From contig NZ_FLSP01000021.1 in NCBI RefSeq assembly GCF_900091315.1, positions 1 through 64,000 of the forward strand: 64,000 nucleotides of DNA, in the 5' to 3' direction. Source of the DNA: Streptomyces sp. DI166 (GTDB lineage: Bacteria; Actinomycetota; Actinomycetes; Streptomycetales; Streptomycetaceae). The position numbers were made by a program, and so were the translations under genes. How positions within the stretch are numbered: position 1 is the stretch's first letter; each line of letters begins with the position of its first letter. The notes beneath the pieces are model-generated. The model did not search any database and was not told the DNA's origin. It saw only the letters and a list, made by a program, of their open reading frames with translations. Shown piece after piece: positions 35,194-45,648 of this stretch.

Positions 35194-36036
35194 TCAGTGC
35201 ACCTGCCCCCGCACCCGCCGAGCCTGCGTCTGGCGCTCCGCGAGCAGTTCGGGGGCCGGGTACGCGACCTCCTCCAGCGTCAGCCCGTGCGGTCGTACGA
35301 CGTGCACGGCGCTGTCCCGGACCCGCGCGTCCAGCACCCTGCGCGGCCACTCCACGCCCCGGTGCCCGTCCCCCACGAACAGCAACGCGCCCACCATGGA
35401 CCGCACTTGGTTGTGGCAGAAGGCATCGGCACGCACCTCGATCTCCACCACACCGGCCTCGGTCCGGCGCACCCCGAAGTCCAGGATCTCCCGCACCGTC
35501 GAGGCCCCCTCGCGCTTCTTGGCGTAGGCGGCGAAGTCGTGCTCCCCGACAAGGGACTTGGCGGCGGCGTCCATCACATCGACGTCCAACTCCCAGTCGT
35601 GCCACAGCACATGGTTGCGCAGCAGCGGGTCCACCCCGCCCGGCCGGTCGGACACCCGGTACACATAGCGGCGCCACAGCGCGGCGAACCGCGCGTTGAA
35701 CCCCTCCGGCGCCTCGCTCAGCGCCCACACCCGCACGTCCCTGGGCAGCCGCCCGGCGAGCCGCTTGAGCAGCTTCTCCTGGTGCTCCGCCCACAGTTGC
35801 TCCGGCAGATCCACATGCGCGACCTGCCCGCGCGCGTGCACCCCGGCGTCGGTGCGCCCGGCGACCGTCAGCTCGTACGTCTCCCCGGACCGGGTCACGG
35901 TCCGCAGGGCGTCCTCGATCTCGCCCTGCACGGTGCGCTGTCCCCCGGCCTGCTTGGCCCACCCGTGGAACTCGCTGCCGTCGTAGGAGAGGTCGAGCCG
36001 CACGCGTACGAACCCGGGTGCTGGTACTTCACTCAC
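35194..36036 (-). CDS. truA: tRNA pseudouridine(38-40) synthase TruA
   Basis: The 280-residue enzyme makes pseudouridine in the anticodon stem. The catalytic aspartate lies in [14 protein letters not shown] (about 59-72). [14 protein letters not shown] at the start and [17 protein letters not shown] near the end are family motifs. It starts at GTG 36036 and follows rplQ, from which it is separated by a hairpin. Confidence 0.95.
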   Translation of the reverse strand: MSEVPAPGFVRVRLDLSYDGSEFHGWAKQAGGQRTVQGEIEDALRTVTRSGETYELTVAGRTDAGVHARGQVAHVDLPEQLWAEHQEKLLKRLAGRLPRDVRVWALSEAPEGFNARFAALWRRYVYRVSDRPGGVDPLLRNHVLWHDWELDVDVMDAAAKSLVGEHDFAAYAKKREGASTVREILDFGVRRTEAGVVEIEVRADAFCHNQVRSMVGALLFVGDGHRGVEWPRRVLDARVRDSAVHVVRPHGLTLEEVAYPAPELLAERQTQARRVRGQVH

Positions 36037-36061
36037 GTACAGATCCTCTCAGGTACGAAAA

Positions 36062-36094
36062 GGCGGGCCCGCTCCGGAAGGGAGCGGACCCGCC
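36062..36094 (-). terminator. Hairpin terminator after rplQ
   Basis: Arms at 36062-36075 and 36080-36094 pair over 14 bases with one mismatch around a four-base loop. It lies 20 bases past the rplQ stop and before truA, so truA probably depends on readthrough or its own promoter. Confidence 0.7.
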
Positions 36095-36114
36095 AACGCC
36101 CGAAGGCGGAACGC

Positions 36115-36612
36115 TTACGCGTCCTTCGACTCCTCGGCAGCGGCCTCGTCGTCCTTGGTCACGTCGACCTTGGGCTCGGCGGCAGCGGCCTCGGCGTCCT
36201 TCGCGGCACGCTTCGTGGCCGCCTCGGCCTCACCGGTGGCCTGCTGGGCCACGGTCAGGGCCTCCACCAGCTCGATGACGGCCATGGGCGCGTTGTCGCC
36301 ACGGCGGTTACCGATCTTGGTGATACGGGTGTAGCCACCCGGGCGGTTCTCGTAGCGCGGGCCGATCTCGGTGAAGAGCGTGTGGACGACGCTCTTGTCC
36401 GTGATGACCTGGAGCACCTGGCGGCGGTTGTGAAGGTCGCCCTTCTTCGCCTTGGTGATCAGCCGCTCGGCGTAGGGACGCAGACGGCGCGCCTTCGCCT
36501 CGGTGGTGGTGATGCGACCGTGCTCGAAGAGGCTCTTCGCGAGGTTCGCGAGGAGGAGCTTCTCGTGCGCGGCGCTGCCGCCCAGACGGGCACCCTTGGT
36601 GGGCTTCGGCAT
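36115..36612 (-). CDS. rplQ: 50S ribosomal protein L17
   Basis: The 165-residue protein has the L17 core (about 1-118: [37 protein letters not shown]). An Ala/Glu/Lys/Asp-rich C-terminal tail of about 45 residues follows, normal in Streptomyces. It is the last ribosomal gene of the alpha operon, 93 bases after rpoA. Confidence 0.97.
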   Translation of the reverse strand: MPKPTKGARLGGSAAHEKLLLANLAKSLFEHGRITTTEAKARRLRPYAERLITKAKKGDLHNRRQVLQVITDKSVVHTLFTEIGPRYENRPGGYTRITKIGNRRGDNAPMAVIELVEALTVAQQATGEAEAATKRAAKDAEAAAAEPKVDVTKDDEAAAEESKDA

Positions 36613-36705
36613 GTTCTTTCTCCTGTGTGTCTGCCCCGGCCGTATCAGGTACCGGGGTCAGGAACCCGATGAGCGGATGCTCACCGGCAACGACCGGTCA
36701 GCAGC

Positions 36706-37728
36706 TCAGTACTGCTCGGTCTCCACGAAACCCGCGTCCGCGTCGTCGTCGGCGCCGAAGGCGTCGGCGGCGGCGGTCGGGTCGAATCCGGGCGGGCTGT
36801 CCTTCAGGGCCAGGCCCATGCCGGCCAGCTTCGCCTTGACCTCGTCGATCGACTTCGCACCGAAGTTGCGGATGTCGAGCAGGTCTGCCTCGGAACGGGC
36901 GACGAGCTCACCCACGGAGTGGATGCCCTCGCGCTTGAGGCAGTTGTAGGAGCGGACCGTGAGCTCCAGCTCCTCGATCGGCAGCGCCAGGTCGGCGGCC
37001 AGGGCGGCGTCCGTCGGGGACGGACCCATGTCGATGCCCTCGGCGTCGATGTTCAGCTCGCGGGCGAGACCGAACAGCTCGACCAGGGTCTTGCCGGCGG
37101 AGGCCATGGCGTCACGCGGACGCATCGCCTGCTTGGTCTCGACGTCGACGATGAGCTTGTCGAAGTCGGTGCGCTGCTCGACTCGGGTCGCCTCGACCTT
37201 GTAGGTGACCTTCAGCACGGGGCTGTAGATGGAGTCGACCGGGATACGGCCGATCTCCTGGCCCACCTGCTTGTTCTGCACGGCGGAGACATAACCGCGG
37301 CCGCGCTCGACCGTCAGCTCCATCTCCAGCTTGCCCTTGCCGTTGAGCGTGGCGAGGACGAGGTCGGGGTTGTGCACCTCGACACCGGCCGGGGGCGCGA
37401 TGTCGGCGGCGGTGACCAGACCCGGGCCCTGCTTGCGCAGGTACATCACGACCGGCTCGTCGTGCTCCGAGGAGACGACCAGCTGCTTGATGTTGAGGAT
37501 CAGGTCGGTGACGTCCTCCTTGACGCCCGGCACGGTGGTGAACTCGTGCAGGACACCGTCGATGCGGATGCTGGTGACAGCGGCACCGGGGATCGACGAC
37601 AGGAGGGTACGGCGGAGGGAGTTGCCGAGGGTGTAGCCGAAGCCCGGCTCCAGCGGCTCGATCACGAACCGGGAGCGGAACTCGTCGACGACCTCTTCGG
37701 TCAACGAGGGACGCTGAGCGATCAGCAT
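36706..37728 (-). CDS. rpoA: RNA polymerase alpha subunit
   Basis: The 340-residue subunit has the N-terminal dimerisation domain (about 1-230: [28 protein letters not shown]) and the C-terminal domain that contacts UP elements and activators (about 245-315: [22 protein letters not shown]). An acidic tail ends it. rpsD, which precedes rpoA in many bacteria, is absent here, as in other streptomycetes. Confidence 0.98.
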   Translation of the reverse strand: MLIAQRPSLTEEVVDEFRSRFVIEPLEPGFGYTLGNSLRRTLLSSIPGAAVTSIRIDGVLHEFTTVPGVKEDVTDLILNIKQLVVSSEHDEPVVMYLRKQGPGLVTAADIAPPAGVEVHNPDLVLATLNGKGKLEMELTVERGRGYVSAVQNKQVGQEIGRIPVDSIYSPVLKVTYKVEATRVEQRTDFDKLIVDVETKQAMRPRDAMASAGKTLVELFGLARELNIDAEGIDMGPSPTDAALAADLALPIEELELTVRSYNCLKREGIHSVGELVARSEADLLDIRNFGAKSIDEVKAKLAGMGLALKDSPPGFDPTAAADAFGADDDADAGFVETEQY

Positions 37729-37782
37729 GTGTGGATCAGATCCTTCATTCGTGGACGCCCGCTATTTGACGCCCGACGGAAA

Positions 37783-37804
37783 CCGTCCCCGGCAAGAGGG
37801 ACGG
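37783..37804 (-). promoter_or_regulatory. Hairpin in the rpsK-rpoA gap
   Basis: CCGTCCC (37783-37789) and GGGACGG (37798-37804) form a perfect seven-base stem with an eight-base loop in the 153-base gap. It may attenuate or tune rpoA expression; a role is inferred only. Confidence 0.4.
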
Positions 37805-37881
37805 GTACTGCAAGGGTACGGGCGATACCGCCCCGAAGAGCCGTACCGCCCGGACCAAACCCTGCGCGAAGCAGCCGTGCG

Positions 37882-38286
37882 TCAGACGCGGCGGCGCTTC
37901 GGCGGACGGCAGCCGTTGTGCGGGGTCGGCGTGACGTCCTGGATGGAGCCGACCTCAAGGCCGGTGGCCTGGAGCGAACGGATCGCGGTCTCACGACCGG
38001 AACCCGGACCCTTCACGAACACGTCGACCTTGCGCATGCCGTGCTCCTGGGCGCGGCGGGCAGCCGACTCGGCGGCCATCTGCGCGGCGAACGGCGTGGA
38101 CTTCCGGGAGCCCTTGAAGCCGACGTGGCCGGCGGAGGCCCAGGAGATCACGTTGCCGGACGGGTCCGTGATGGAGACGATCGTGTTGTTGAACGTGCTC
38201 TTGATGTGCGCGTGGCCGTGAGCGACGTTCTTCTTTTCCTTGCGGCGCACCTTCTTGGCAGCGCCCTGACGACCCTTGGGGGGCAT
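37882..38286 (-). CDS. rpsK: 30S ribosomal protein S11
   Basis: The 134-residue protein has [19 protein letters not shown] (about 26-44), [15 protein letters not shown] and the ending [12 protein letters not shown], all diagnostic. It lies between rpsM and rpoA; the gap to rpsM is 65 bases. Confidence 0.98.
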   Translation of the reverse strand: MPPKGRQGAAKKVRRKEKKNVAHGHAHIKSTFNNTIVSITDPSGNVISWASAGHVGFKGSRKSTPFAAQMAAESAARRAQEHGMRKVDVFVKGPGSGRETAIRSLQATGLEVGSIQDVTPTPHNGCRPPKRRRV

Positions 38287-38351
38287 CTGTACTCCTACGG
38301 GAGGTGGTCGGTCCTACAGCGAAGACCGCTGGACGGTGAGTCCGCTGTGGA

Positions 38352-38732
38352 CTACTTCTTGCCCGGCTTCTTCTTACCGGCGATGGCGCGACGCGGGCCC
38401 TTGCGGGTGCGGGCGTTGGTGCTGGTGCGCTGACCGCGGACGGGCAGACCACGACGGTGACGGAGACCCTGGTAGCAGCCGATCTCGACCTTGCGGCGGA
38501 TGTCGGCCTGGATCTCGCGACGGAGGTCACCCTCGGTCTTGATGTTGTTGTCCACGTACTCGCGGATCGCGACGAGCTGCTCCTCGGAGAGGTCGCGGAC
38601 GCGGGTGTTCGGGTCGACGCCGGTGGCGGCCAGCGTCTGCTGGGAGAGCGTCCGGCCGATGCCGAACACGTAGGTGAGGGCGACCTCCACGCGCTTTTCG
38701 CGCGGGATGTCAACACCGGAAACGCGTGCCAT
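38352..38732 (-). CDS. rpsM: 30S ribosomal protein S13
   Basis: The 126-residue protein has [20 protein letters not shown] at its start, [19 protein letters not shown] (about 86-104) and a basic tail. It is the first gene after the rpmJ gap, which carries two hairpins. Confidence 0.98.
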   Translation of the reverse strand: MARVSGVDIPREKRVEVALTYVFGIGRTLSQQTLAATGVDPNTRVRDLSEEQLVAIREYVDNNIKTEGDLRREIQADIRRKVEIGCYQGLRHRRGLPVRGQRTSTNARTRKGPRRAIAGKKKPGKK

Positions 38733-38807
38733 TCAATGGCTCCTGGTGATCTTCGGAGGTCTTCCGCAGAACCGACTCCCAGCCGCCGTACCAGGTACGA
38801 ACTGGGT

Positions 38808-38849
38808 CCCCGGCCTCCGAGCCGGGGGTATCAGGCGATCGCTCGCCTG
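38808..38849 (-). terminator. Two hairpins in the rpmJ-rpsM gap
   Basis: CCCCGGC/GCCGGGG (38808-38814, 38821-38827) and CAGGCGA/TCGCCTG (38832-38838, 38843-38849) are perfect stems in tandem. They lie after rpmJ and before rpsM and may end the infA-rpmJ transcript or act as an attenuator. Confidence 0.5.
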
Positions 38850-38925
38850 GATCCTGCGTATGAACAAATTCAGCTCGCGTCGCGCGAAAACTCTGCGATA
38901 GAGGTGCAGAGGGTGTGGTCGTGCG

Positions 38926-39039
38926 TCAGCCCTGGCGCTGCTTGTGGCGCGGGTTGTCGCAGATGACCATGACCCGGCCGTGACGGCGGATCACCCTGCA
39001 CTTGTCGCAGATCTTCTTGACGCTCGGCTTGACCTTCAT
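38926..39039 (-). CDS. rpmJ: 50S ribosomal protein L36, zinc-binding form
   Basis: The 37-residue protein reads [18 protein letters not shown] at the start and ends in RHKQRQG. The residues C11, C14 and C27 with H32 form the zinc ribbon of the C+ form. The zinc-free paralogue induced under zinc limitation is not in this window. It starts at ATG 39039, 59 bases after infA. Confidence 0.97.
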   Translation of the reverse strand: MKVKPSVKKICDKCRVIRRHGRVMVICDNPRHKQRQG

Positions 39040-39098
39040 TGGTGAGGTTCTCCGGGTCAGTGCCATCGCCTCGGGGAACCCCGGGGCGCGGGCAAGAT

Positions 39099-39320
39099 CT
39101 ACTTGTACCGGTAGACGATCCGGCCACGCGTCAGGTCGTACGGAGACAGCTCCACCACGACCCGGTCGTCAGGGAGGATGCGGATGTAGTGCATGCGCAT
39201 CTTGCCGCTGATGTGTGCCAGGACCTGGTGGCCGTTCTGGAGCTCGACCTTGAACATGGCGTTCGGCAGAGACTCGACGACAGTGCCCTCGATCTCGATG
39301 GCACCTTGCTTCTTGGCCAC
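39099..39320 (-). CDS. infA: Translation initiation factor IF-1
   Basis: The 73-residue OB-fold protein ([35 protein letters not shown] region, ending GRIVYRYK) blocks the ribosomal A site during initiation. GTG 39320 with GAAGGG upstream is the start; the longer frame to 39386 is not supported. The 347-base gap upstream leaves room for its own promoter. Confidence 0.96.
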   Translation of the reverse strand: MAKKQGAIEIEGTVVESLPNAMFKVELQNGHQVLAHISGKMRMHYIRILPDDRVVVELSPYDLTRGRIVYRYK

Positions 39321-39667
39321 GCTTCGCCCTTCGAATCGACTACCTTGATCGACTCCCTGCGAGCGCATGCGGACATGCGGGTACACAAGAGCCGACGAGT
39401 CAGTCTACGTCAGCGCACCCGGAAAGACGAATCGAGCAATCCTGCCCACCGCGACAGATCATTACGCGGGGAACCGGGGAATCGGCAACGGACTCAGCCC
39501 AGCGGGTCCGGAGCCGCCGTGACCCCGTACTCGGCCAGCTTGGCCTTGCCCCCGACCCACTCTTCACGCCGCTCTCGCGGGATCGGCGCCAGGGGCGCCT
39601 CACAAGCTTCGAGCGGCTGCGCCGGCCTCCGACCGGCGACCGGGGCCTCGGGCCCAGAGCTTCGCCC
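39321..39667. other. 347-bp gap between map and infA containing a copy of the map 3' end
   Basis: The gap must hold the infA promoter and leader. A 61-base copy of the end of map lies at 39494-39554. The frame between the map stop and that copy is open for 57 codons but has no start codon. No other gene is evident. Confidence 0.6.
39494..39554 (-). repeat. Second copy of the map 3' end, in frame
   Basis: This 61-base segment matches 39668-39728 (last 20 codons and stop of map) at 58 of 61 positions. The offset is 174 bases, exactly 58 codons, and both copies are in one reading frame. Two of the three differences are synonymous. Confidence 0.85.
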
Positions 39668-40504
39668 TCAGCCCAGCGGGTCCGGGGCCGCCATGACCCC
39701 GTACTCGGCCAGCTTCGCCTTGCCCCCGTCCGGGGCCGTCAGGACCAGTGGGCCCTCTTCGGTCAGCGCGACCGAGTGCTCCCAGTGGGAGGACCAGGTG
39801 CCGTCCGTGGTGATGACCGTCCAGTCGTCGGCGAGGACCTCGGTCTTCGGGGTGCCGAGGGAGACCATCGGCTCGATGGCCAGGCAGAAGCCGGGGACCA
39901 GCTTGGGGCCCTTGCCGCGCCGGCGCTCGACGTAGTTCAGCAGGTGCGGGTCCATGTGCATCTCGGTGCCGATGCCGTGGCCGCCGTAGTCCTCGATGAT
40001 CCCGTACCGGCCGCCGCCCGGCTTGGGCTGGCGGCGGATGTACGTCTCGATGGCGCGGGAGATGTCGACGAGCCGGTTGCCCTGCTTCATGGCCGCGATA
40101 CCGGCCCACATCGACTCCTCGGTCACCCGGGAGAGCTCGATCAGCTCCGGAGCGTGACCGGACCCCACGAAGGCCGTGTAGGCGGCGTCACCGTGCCAGC
40201 CGTCCACGATCGCCCCGCAGTCGATGGAGATGATGTCCCCGTCCTTGAGCACCACCTCGTCGGAGGGGATGCCGTGGACGACGACCTCGTTCGGGGACGT
40301 GCAGATCGTCGCCGGGAACCCGCCGTACCCCAGGAAGTTCGACTTCGCCCCGTGCTCCGCGAGCACCTTGCGGGCCACCTCGTCCAGATCCTTGGTGGTC
40401 GCACCCGGCACCGCGGCCTCCCGCGTGGCCGCGTGAATGGCGGCGACGACCAGCCCCGCCTCACGCATCTTGGCGATCTGCTCGGGGCTCTTGATCTGCA
40501 CCAT
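39668..40504 (-). CDS. map: Type I methionine aminopeptidase
   Basis: The 278-residue enzyme removes initiator methionine. The metal ligands lie in ISIDCGAIVDGWHGDAAYT, GHGIGTEMHMDP and FCLAIEPM, with a late glutamate in SSHWEHSVAL. ATG 40504 (VQIKSPEQIAKMREAG) is chosen; TTG 40525 is an alternative. It lies 120 bases after adk across a hairpin. The last 20 codons are repeated in frame beyond the stop. Confidence 0.95.
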   Translation of the reverse strand: MVQIKSPEQIAKMREAGLVVAAIHAATREAAVPGATTKDLDEVARKVLAEHGAKSNFLGYGGFPATICTSPNEVVVHGIPSDEVVLKDGDIISIDCGAIVDGWHGDAAYTAFVGSGHAPELIELSRVTEESMWAGIAAMKQGNRLVDISRAIETYIRRQPKPGGGRYGIIEDYGGHGIGTEMHMDPHLLNYVERRRGKGPKLVPGFCLAIEPMVSLGTPKTEVLADDWTVITTDGTWSSHWEHSVALTEEGPLVLTAPDGGKAKLAEYGVMAAPDPLG

Positions 40505-40570
40505 GGCGGCGGGGGCCTTTCTCAACCGGGTCAGGGGGCTATGTCACAACGATACGGGGCACGGCACACC

Positions 40571-40604
40571 GCAGCCGCGGCCCCAGGAAGGGAACCGCGG
40601 CTGC
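40571..40604 (-). terminator. Hairpin terminator after adk
   Basis: GCAGCCGCGG (40571-40580) and CCGCGGCTGC (40595-40604) are perfect ten-base arms with a 14-base loop, 21 bases after the adk stop. Confidence 0.65.
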
Positions 40605-40624
40605 CGCGAACGTACGGGGGGGGA

Positions 40625-41287
40625 CTACTTGTCGTCGCCCTCGCGCTTGAGGGCCGTCAGGGCGCGGCCGGTGACCTCGTCCACGGGGCCCATGGCCTCG
40701 ATGGTGACGACCAGGCCCTGCGCCTTGTAGTAGTCGATGATCGGCTCGGTCTGCGTGTGGTAGACCTCCAGCCGCGTGCGGACCGTCGACTCGGAGTCGT
40801 CGTCCCGCTGGTACAGCTCGCCGCCGCAGACGTCGCAGACGCCCTCCTTCTTCGGCGGGCTGTACGTGACGTGGAAGACGTGCGCGGAGTTGTTGCGGCA
40901 GGTGCGCCGGCCGGCGATCCGCTTGACGACCTCGTCCTCGGGGGCCTCCAGGTCGAGCACGGCGTCCAGCTTCATGCCGGTGCTCGACAGCAGCTCGTCC
41001 AGCGCCTCGGCCTGCGAGACATTGCGCGGGAAGCCGTCCAGCAGGAAGCCGCCCTCGGCGTCCGGCTGCTCCATGCGGTCCTTGGCCATCGCGATGGTGA
41101 CCTCGTCCGGCACGAGGTTGCCCGCGTCCATGTAGGACTTCGCGAGCTTCCCCAGCTCCGTCTTCTGGCTGATGTTGGCCCGGAACAGGTCGCCCGTGGA
41201 GATGTGCGGGATGTTCAGCTTCTCGGCCAGGCGCGTGGCCTGTGTTCCCTTACCGGCACCCGGCGGCCCGACGAGGACGATTCGCAT
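40625..41287 (-). CDS. adk: Adenylate kinase with zinc LID
   Basis: The 220-residue kinase equilibrates AMP, ADP and ATP. The P-loop is [10 protein letters not shown] (7-16), followed by DGFPRN. The LID carries one C near [13 protein letters not shown] and a CDVC pair, consistent with a zinc-binding or zinc-derived LID. It overlaps the secY stop by one base (TGATG), so its translation is coupled to secY. Confidence 0.97.
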   Translation of the reverse strand: MRIVLVGPPGAGKGTQATRLAEKLNIPHISTGDLFRANISQKTELGKLAKSYMDAGNLVPDEVTIAMAKDRMEQPDAEGGFLLDGFPRNVSQAEALDELLSSTGMKLDAVLDLEAPEDEVVKRIAGRRTCRNNSAHVFHVTYSPPKKEGVCDVCGGELYQRDDDSESTVRTRLEVYHTQTEPIIDYYKAQGLVVTIEAMGPVDEVTGRALTALKREGDDK

Positions 41288-42600
41288 CAGCGGAGGAACC
41301 CTTCGTAATTGCGCTGCTGGAGCTGGCTCTCGATCTGCTTCACGGTCTCAAGACCGACACCCACGATGATCAGGATGCTGGTCCCACCGAACGGGAAGTT
41401 CTGGTTTGCCCCGAAACCAGCCAACGCCATTGTCGGGACGAGAGCGATCAGACCCAGATACAGCGAACCCGGCCAGGTGATCCGGTTGAGCACGTACGAC
41501 AGGTACTCAGCGGTCGGTCGGCCAGCCCGGATGCCCGGGATGAAGCCACCATACTTCTTCATGTTGTCGGCGACTTCCTCGGGGTTGAAGGAGATCGCCA
41601 CGTAGAAGAACGCGAAGAACACGATGAGGAAGAAGTAAAGGACCAGGTGAGTCGGGGCCGACGGGTCCGCGAGGTTGGCCTCGATCCACGTCCTCCAACC
41701 CGACTTGCTGTCGGAGAACTGCGCGATCAGCGCCGGAATGTAGAGCAGCGACGAAGCGAAGATGACAGGAATCACACCGGCCTGATTCACCTTCAACGGG
41801 ATGTACGTGGACGTACCGCCGTAGGACCGGCGGCCGATCATGCGCTTCGCGTACTGCACCGGGATGCGGCGCTGGGCCTGCTCGACGAAGACCACCAGGC
41901 CGACCATGACGAAGCCGACCAGCATGACGGTGCCAAACTCGATCCAGCCGTCCGCCAGGCTGCCCTCCTGCTTGATGGCCCACAGGGCGGCCGGGAAGGT
42001 CGCGGCGATCGAGATGAACATCAGGATCGACATGCCGTTGCCGATGCCGCGGTCGGTGATCAGCTCACCGAGCCACATGACGACGGCCGTACCGGCGGTC
42101 ATGGTGACGACCATGACGACGGTCGTGAAGATCGAGCGGTCCGGGACCACGTTTCCGGCGACCGTGCAGCCGGAGAAGAGGGCGCCGCTGCGGGCGGTGG
42201 CGACGAGGCCGGTGCCCTGCAGGACGGCGAGGGCCACCGTCAGGTAACGGGTGTACTGCGTGATCTTCGCCGTACCGGACTGGCCCTCCTTCTTGAGGGC
42301 TTCCAGGCGCGGGATCACCACGGTCAGCAGCTGGAGGATGATGCTCGCCGTGATGTACGGCATGATGCCCAGCGCGAAGATGGTGATCTGCAGCAGCGCT
42401 CCACCGCTGAACATGTTGACCAGACCGAAGATCCCCTGCTTGCCGGACGCCTCGTCCACGCACTGCTGGACGGACGTGTAGTCGACGCCGGGGATCGGGA
42501 TGTGCGTACCGATCCGGTAGATCACGATGATGCCGAGCGTGAAGAGCAGCTTCTTGCGCAGGTCGGGCGTCTTGAACGCCCGGGCGAACGCGGTGAGCAC
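41287..42600 (-). CDS. secY: Protein translocase subunit SecY
   Basis: The 437-residue channel protein has ten predicted membrane helices. The start [24 protein letters not shown] and the middle [29 protein letters not shown] are signature regions. GTG 42600 is the start. A perfect hairpin separates it from rplO, so secY-adk likely has its own promoter. Confidence 0.97.
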   Translation of the reverse strand: MLTAFARAFKTPDLRKKLLFTLGIIVIYRIGTHIPIPGVDYTSVQQCVDEASGKQGIFGLVNMFSGGALLQITIFALGIMPYITASIILQLLTVVIPRLEALKKEGQSGTAKITQYTRYLTVALAVLQGTGLVATARSGALFSGCTVAGNVVPDRSIFTTVVMVVTMTAGTAVVMWLGELITDRGIGNGMSILMFISIAATFPAALWAIKQEGSLADGWIEFGTVMLVGFVMVGLVVFVEQAQRRIPVQYAKRMIGRRSYGGTSTYIPLKVNQAGVIPVIFASSLLYIPALIAQFSDSKSGWRTWIEANLADPSAPTHLVLYFFLIVFFAFFYVAISFNPEEVADNMKKYGGFIPGIRAGRPTAEYLSYVLNRITWPGSLYLGLIALVPTMALAGFGANQNFPFGGTSILIIVGVGLETVKQIESQLQQRNYEGFLR

Positions 42601-42776
42601 GGTGCCTCCTGCGACCCCCGCGCAACTGCGTCAAGGGTGACGGTCTTGAGGTTCGACTAATAGGGAACGACTAGCTAACGGTCGACTGCCGTTCCGAGTG
42701 CCGCTGGTGAGGCACCCGGTAAAAGTTGGCAGTGCAGGCCACCTTACCCGCGAGACTGCCACCCTAGGAACGACCA

Positions 42777-42810
42777 ACCGGGGATACCCCATTTGTGGGG
42801 TATCCCCGGT
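42777..42810 (-). terminator. Perfect 15-bp hairpin between rplO and secY
   Basis: Arms ACCGGGGATACCCCA (42777-42791) and TGGGGTATCCCCGGT (42796-42810) pair completely around TTTG. It lies 36 bases past the rplO stop, without a U-run, and would separate the spc ribosomal genes from secY-adk. Confidence 0.85.
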
Positions 42811-42845
42811 CGGGATCGCTCAAGTCATCGAGACGCCTGCGGTGT

Positions 42846-43301
42846 TCAGACGAGCTCGGTGACGGTACCGCCGGCGGCGGTGATCTTCTCCTTGGCGGAG
42901 CCGGAGACGGCGTCCACCGTCACCTGCAGCGCCACGGAGATCTCGCCCTGGCCGAGGACCTTGACGAGGCTGTTCTTGCGCACGGCACCCTTGGCCACGA
43001 GGCCCTCGACCGTGACCTCGCCACCCTCGGGGTAGAGCGCGGCCAGCTTGTCGAGGTTCACGACCTGGTACTCGGTCTTGAACGGGTTCTTGAAGCCCTT
43101 CAGCTTCGGGAGGCGCATGTGGAGCGGCATCTGGCCACCCTCGAAGCGCTCCGGAACCTGGTAGCGGGCCTTCGTGCCCTTGGTACCACGACCGGCCGTC
43201 TTACCCTTCGACGCCTCACCACGACCGACACGGGTCTTGGCGGTCTTGGCGCCCGGGGCGGGACGGAGGTTGTGGATCTTGAGCGGGTTCTGCTCCGCCA
43301 T
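42846..43301 (-). CDS. rplO: 50S ribosomal protein L15
   Basis: The 151-residue protein has [35 protein letters not shown] Gly/Lys-rich sequence in its first 45 residues and [18 protein letters not shown] (about 57-74). It is the last ribosomal gene before the hairpin and secY. Confidence 0.97.
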   Translation of the reverse strand: MAEQNPLKIHNLRPAPGAKTAKTRVGRGEASKGKTAGRGTKGTKARYQVPERFEGGQMPLHMRLPKLKGFKNPFKTEYQVVNLDKLAALYPEGGEVTVEGLVAKGAVRKNSLVKVLGQGEISVALQVTVDAVSGSAKEKITAAGGTVTELV

Positions 43302-43303
43302 GA

Positions 43304-43486
43304 TCAGTCGACCTCCTCGACCGTCACGAGGTGGCGGACGGTGTGCACCATGCCGCGGAACTCGGGGCGGTCCTCCTTGACGACCACGGTGTTGATCCCC
43401 TTGAGACCAAGCGACCGGAGGGTGTCACGGTGGTTCTGCTTGCTGCCGATGTAGGACTTGACCTGCGTGATCTTGAGCTGCGCCAT
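43304..43486 (-). CDS. rpmD: 50S ribosomal protein L30
   Basis: The 60-residue protein reads [20 protein letters not shown] near its start. It is two bases from rplO and two bases from rpsE, a tightly packed operon. Confidence 0.97.
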   Translation of the reverse strand: MAQLKITQVKSYIGSKQNHRDTLRSLGLKGINTVVVKEDRPEFRGMVHTVRHLVTVEEVD

Positions 43487-43488
43487 GA

Positions 43489-44094
43489 TTACGCACCCGC
43501 CCCGGCACGCGCACGCAGCAGAGCCGCGGGAGCGACGTCCTCAAGCGGCAGACCGCGGCGGGCCGCGATCTCCTCGGGACGCTGCAGGCCCTTCAGGGCC
43601 TCCACGGTGGCGTGCACGATGTTGATCGCGTTGTCGGAGCCGAGCGACTTCGACAGCACGTCGTGGATACCGGCGCACTCCAGCACGGCACGCACCGGAC
43701 CACCGGCGATCACACCGGTACCGGGCGACGCGGGCTTGAGCAGCACGACGCCGGCAGCCTTCTCACCCTGGATGGGGTGGGGGATGGTGCCCTGGATACG
43801 GGGGACCTTGAAGAAGTGCTTCTTGGCCTCCTCAACGCCCTTGGCGATGGCGGCCGGCACCTCCTTGGCCTTGCCGTAACCGACACCCACGGTGCCGTCA
43901 CCGTCGCCCACCACGACCAGCGCGGTGAAGCTGAAGCGACGACCACCCTTCACAACCTTGGCGACGCGGTTGATCGCGACAACGCGCTCAACGTACGCGG
44001 TCTTCTCGGCGGCAGCTGCGCCGCCGTCACGGCCCTTCCGGTCCCGCCGCTCGCCGCCACCGGCACCGCCACCGCGGCGCTGGGGTCCAGCCAT
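43489..44094 (-). CDS. rpsE: 30S ribosomal protein S5
   Basis: The 201-residue protein has the S5 double-stranded-RNA-binding region (about 33-98: [27 protein letters not shown], the site of spectinomycin resistance changes) and the S5 C domain ([17 protein letters not shown]). The Gly/Arg-rich first 30 residues are usual in actinobacteria. No obvious resistance change is seen in the KVVKGGRR loop. Confidence 0.97.
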   Translation of the reverse strand: MAGPQRRGGGAGGGERRDRKGRDGGAAAAEKTAYVERVVAINRVAKVVKGGRRFSFTALVVVGDGDGTVGVGYGKAKEVPAAIAKGVEEAKKHFFKVPRIQGTIPHPIQGEKAAGVVLLKPASPGTGVIAGGPVRAVLECAGIHDVLSKSLGSDNAINIVHATVEALKGLQRPEEIAARRGLPLEDVAPAALLRARAGAGA

Positions 44095-44132
44095 TGGATT
44101 TACCTCTCTCTTTTCCGCTAGCTACGAACGGC

Positions 44133-44516
44133 TCAGAACTTCAAGCCGGCTTCGCGGGCGGCGTCCGCCAGGGCGGCGATGCGCCCGGCGTACTGGTTGC
44201 CACCACGGTCGAACACAACGGCCTCGACACCGGCGGCCTTGGCACGCTCGGCGACCAGGGCGCCGACCTTCTTGGCCTGCGCGGACTTGTCGCCCTCGCC
44301 ACCGCGGACCGAGCTGTCCAGGGTGGACGCCGACGCCAGGGTGTGACCCTTGATGTCGTCGATCACCTGGGCCACGATGTGGCGGTTCGAACGGGTAACG
44401 ACCAGGCGGGGACGCTCCGCCGTACCGGACAGCTTCTTGCGGATCCGGATGTGACGGCGCTTGATCGCGGCGCGCTTGTAGGCGTCGCCCTTGAGGATCT
44501 TCTGTCCGTATGCCAT
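44133..44516 (-). CDS. rplR: 50S ribosomal protein L18
   Basis: The 127-residue 5S RNA-binding protein has [28 protein letters not shown] (about 19-46) and the ending [13 protein letters not shown]. It lies three bases from rplF and 38 from rpsE. Confidence 0.97.
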   Translation of the reverse strand: MAYGQKILKGDAYKRAAIKRRHIRIRKKLSGTAERPRLVVTRSNRHIVAQVIDDIKGHTLASASTLDSSVRGGEGDKSAQAKKVGALVAERAKAAGVEAVVFDRGGNQYAGRIAALADAAREAGLKF

Positions 44517-44519
44517 GGC

Positions 44520-45059
44520 TTACTTACCCGCCTTTCCGACCTTGCGGCGGATGACTTCGCCCTCGTACTTGACGCCCTTGGCCTTGTACGGGTCGGGCTT
44601 GCGCAGCTTGCGGATGTTGGCCGCAACCTCGCCGACCTTCTGCTTGTCGATGCCCTCGACCGAGAAACGCGTGGGCGCCTCGACCTTGAAGGTGATGCCC
44701 TCGGGGGCCTCGACAGTGATCGGGTGGCTGTAGCCGAGCGCGAACTCCAGGTTCGAGCCCTTGGCGGTCACTCGGTAACCGACACCGCTGATTTCGAGCT
44801 TCTTCACGTAACCCTGGGTCACGCCGGTGATCATGTTCGCCACCAGCGTGCGGGACAGGCCGTGCAGGGCCTTGTTCTGACGCTCGTCGTTGGGGCGCTT
44901 GACGTGCAGGACGCCGTCCTCGCCCTTCTCGATCTCGATCGGCGCGGCGACGGTGTGGGTCAGCGTGCCCTTGGGGCCCTTGACCGAGACCGTGCGGCCG
45001 TCGATGGTGACGTCCACGCCGGCGGGAACCGTGATGGGGAGCTTGCCAATACGCGACAT
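44520..45059 (-). CDS. rplF: 50S ribosomal protein L6
   Basis: The 179-residue protein has [20 protein letters not shown] at its start and the duplicated L6 fold, ending in [16 protein letters not shown]. It follows rpsH after 24 bases. Confidence 0.97.
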   Translation of the reverse strand: MSRIGKLPITVPAGVDVTIDGRTVSVKGPKGTLTHTVAAPIEIEKGEDGVLHVKRPNDERQNKALHGLSRTLVANMITGVTQGYVKKLEISGVGYRVTAKGSNLEFALGYSHPITVEAPEGITFKVEAPTRFSVEGIDKQKVGEVAANIRKLRKPDPYKAKGVKYEGEVIRRKVGKAGK

Positions 45060-45083
45060 AGCTTTTTCCTCCGTTCCCTTCCG

Positions 45084-45482
45084 CTACCAGACGTAGGCGA
45101 GGACTTCCCCACCCACGCCCTTCTTGCCGGCCTGCTTGTCGGTGAGGAGCCCGTGGGACGTGGAGATGATCGCCACGCCGAGGCCGCCGAGCACCTTCGG
45201 CAGGTTGGTGGACTTCGCGTACACCCGGAGACCGGGCTTGGAGATCCGCTTGATGCCCGCGATGGAGCGCTCACGGTTGGGGCCGAACTTCAGCTCCAGG
45301 ACGAGGTTCTTGCCGACCTCGGCGTCCTCGACCTTCCAGCCCGTGATGAAGCCCTCCTGCTGGAGGATCTCCGCGATGTGCGACTTGATCTTCGAGTGCG
45401 GCATCGACACGGTGTCGTGGTATGCCGAGTTCGCGTTCCGCAGACGCGTAAGCATGTCTGCGATCGGATCAGTCATGGTCAT
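45084..45482 (-). CDS. rpsH: 30S ribosomal protein S8
   Basis: The 132-residue protein begins [17 protein letters not shown] and ends in [14 protein letters not shown] 45482 gives the usual length; the frame remains open to 45527 without support. S8 is the autoregulator of spc operons in other bacteria. The 213-base gap upstream, between rpsZ and rpsH, holds an imperfect hairpin. Confidence 0.96.
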   Translation of the reverse strand: MTMTDPIADMLTRLRNANSAYHDTVSMPHSKIKSHIAEILQQEGFITGWKVEDAEVGKNLVLELKFGPNRERSIAGIKRISKPGLRVYAKSTNLPKVLGGLGVAIISTSHGLLTDKQAGKKGVGGEVLAYVW

Positions 45483-45597
45483 GAATTGGCCTTCGGCCTC
45501 TCTCGCCGGGGTTTCCTGGTGCGCCATCCCTCTCCCCGATCCGAGACGGGACGGGTGCGGCGCGGTGGACCTACGGCGTAGTAAGTCGTACGGGCAT

Positions 45598-45648
45598 GTC
45601 AGACGCCCAACCCTCCTAGCCTAAGCCATGAAGGGGTGGGCGCCTGAC
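45598..45648 (-). promoter_or_regulatory. Imperfect hairpin in the rpsZ-rpsH gap
   Basis: GTCAGACGCCCAACCC (45598-45613) and GGGGTGGGCGCCTGAC (45633-45648) form an imperfect stem of about 14 pairs with a 19-base loop. The gap is exceptionally long for this operon. It may be a terminator, attenuator or feedback site. Confidence 0.45.
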
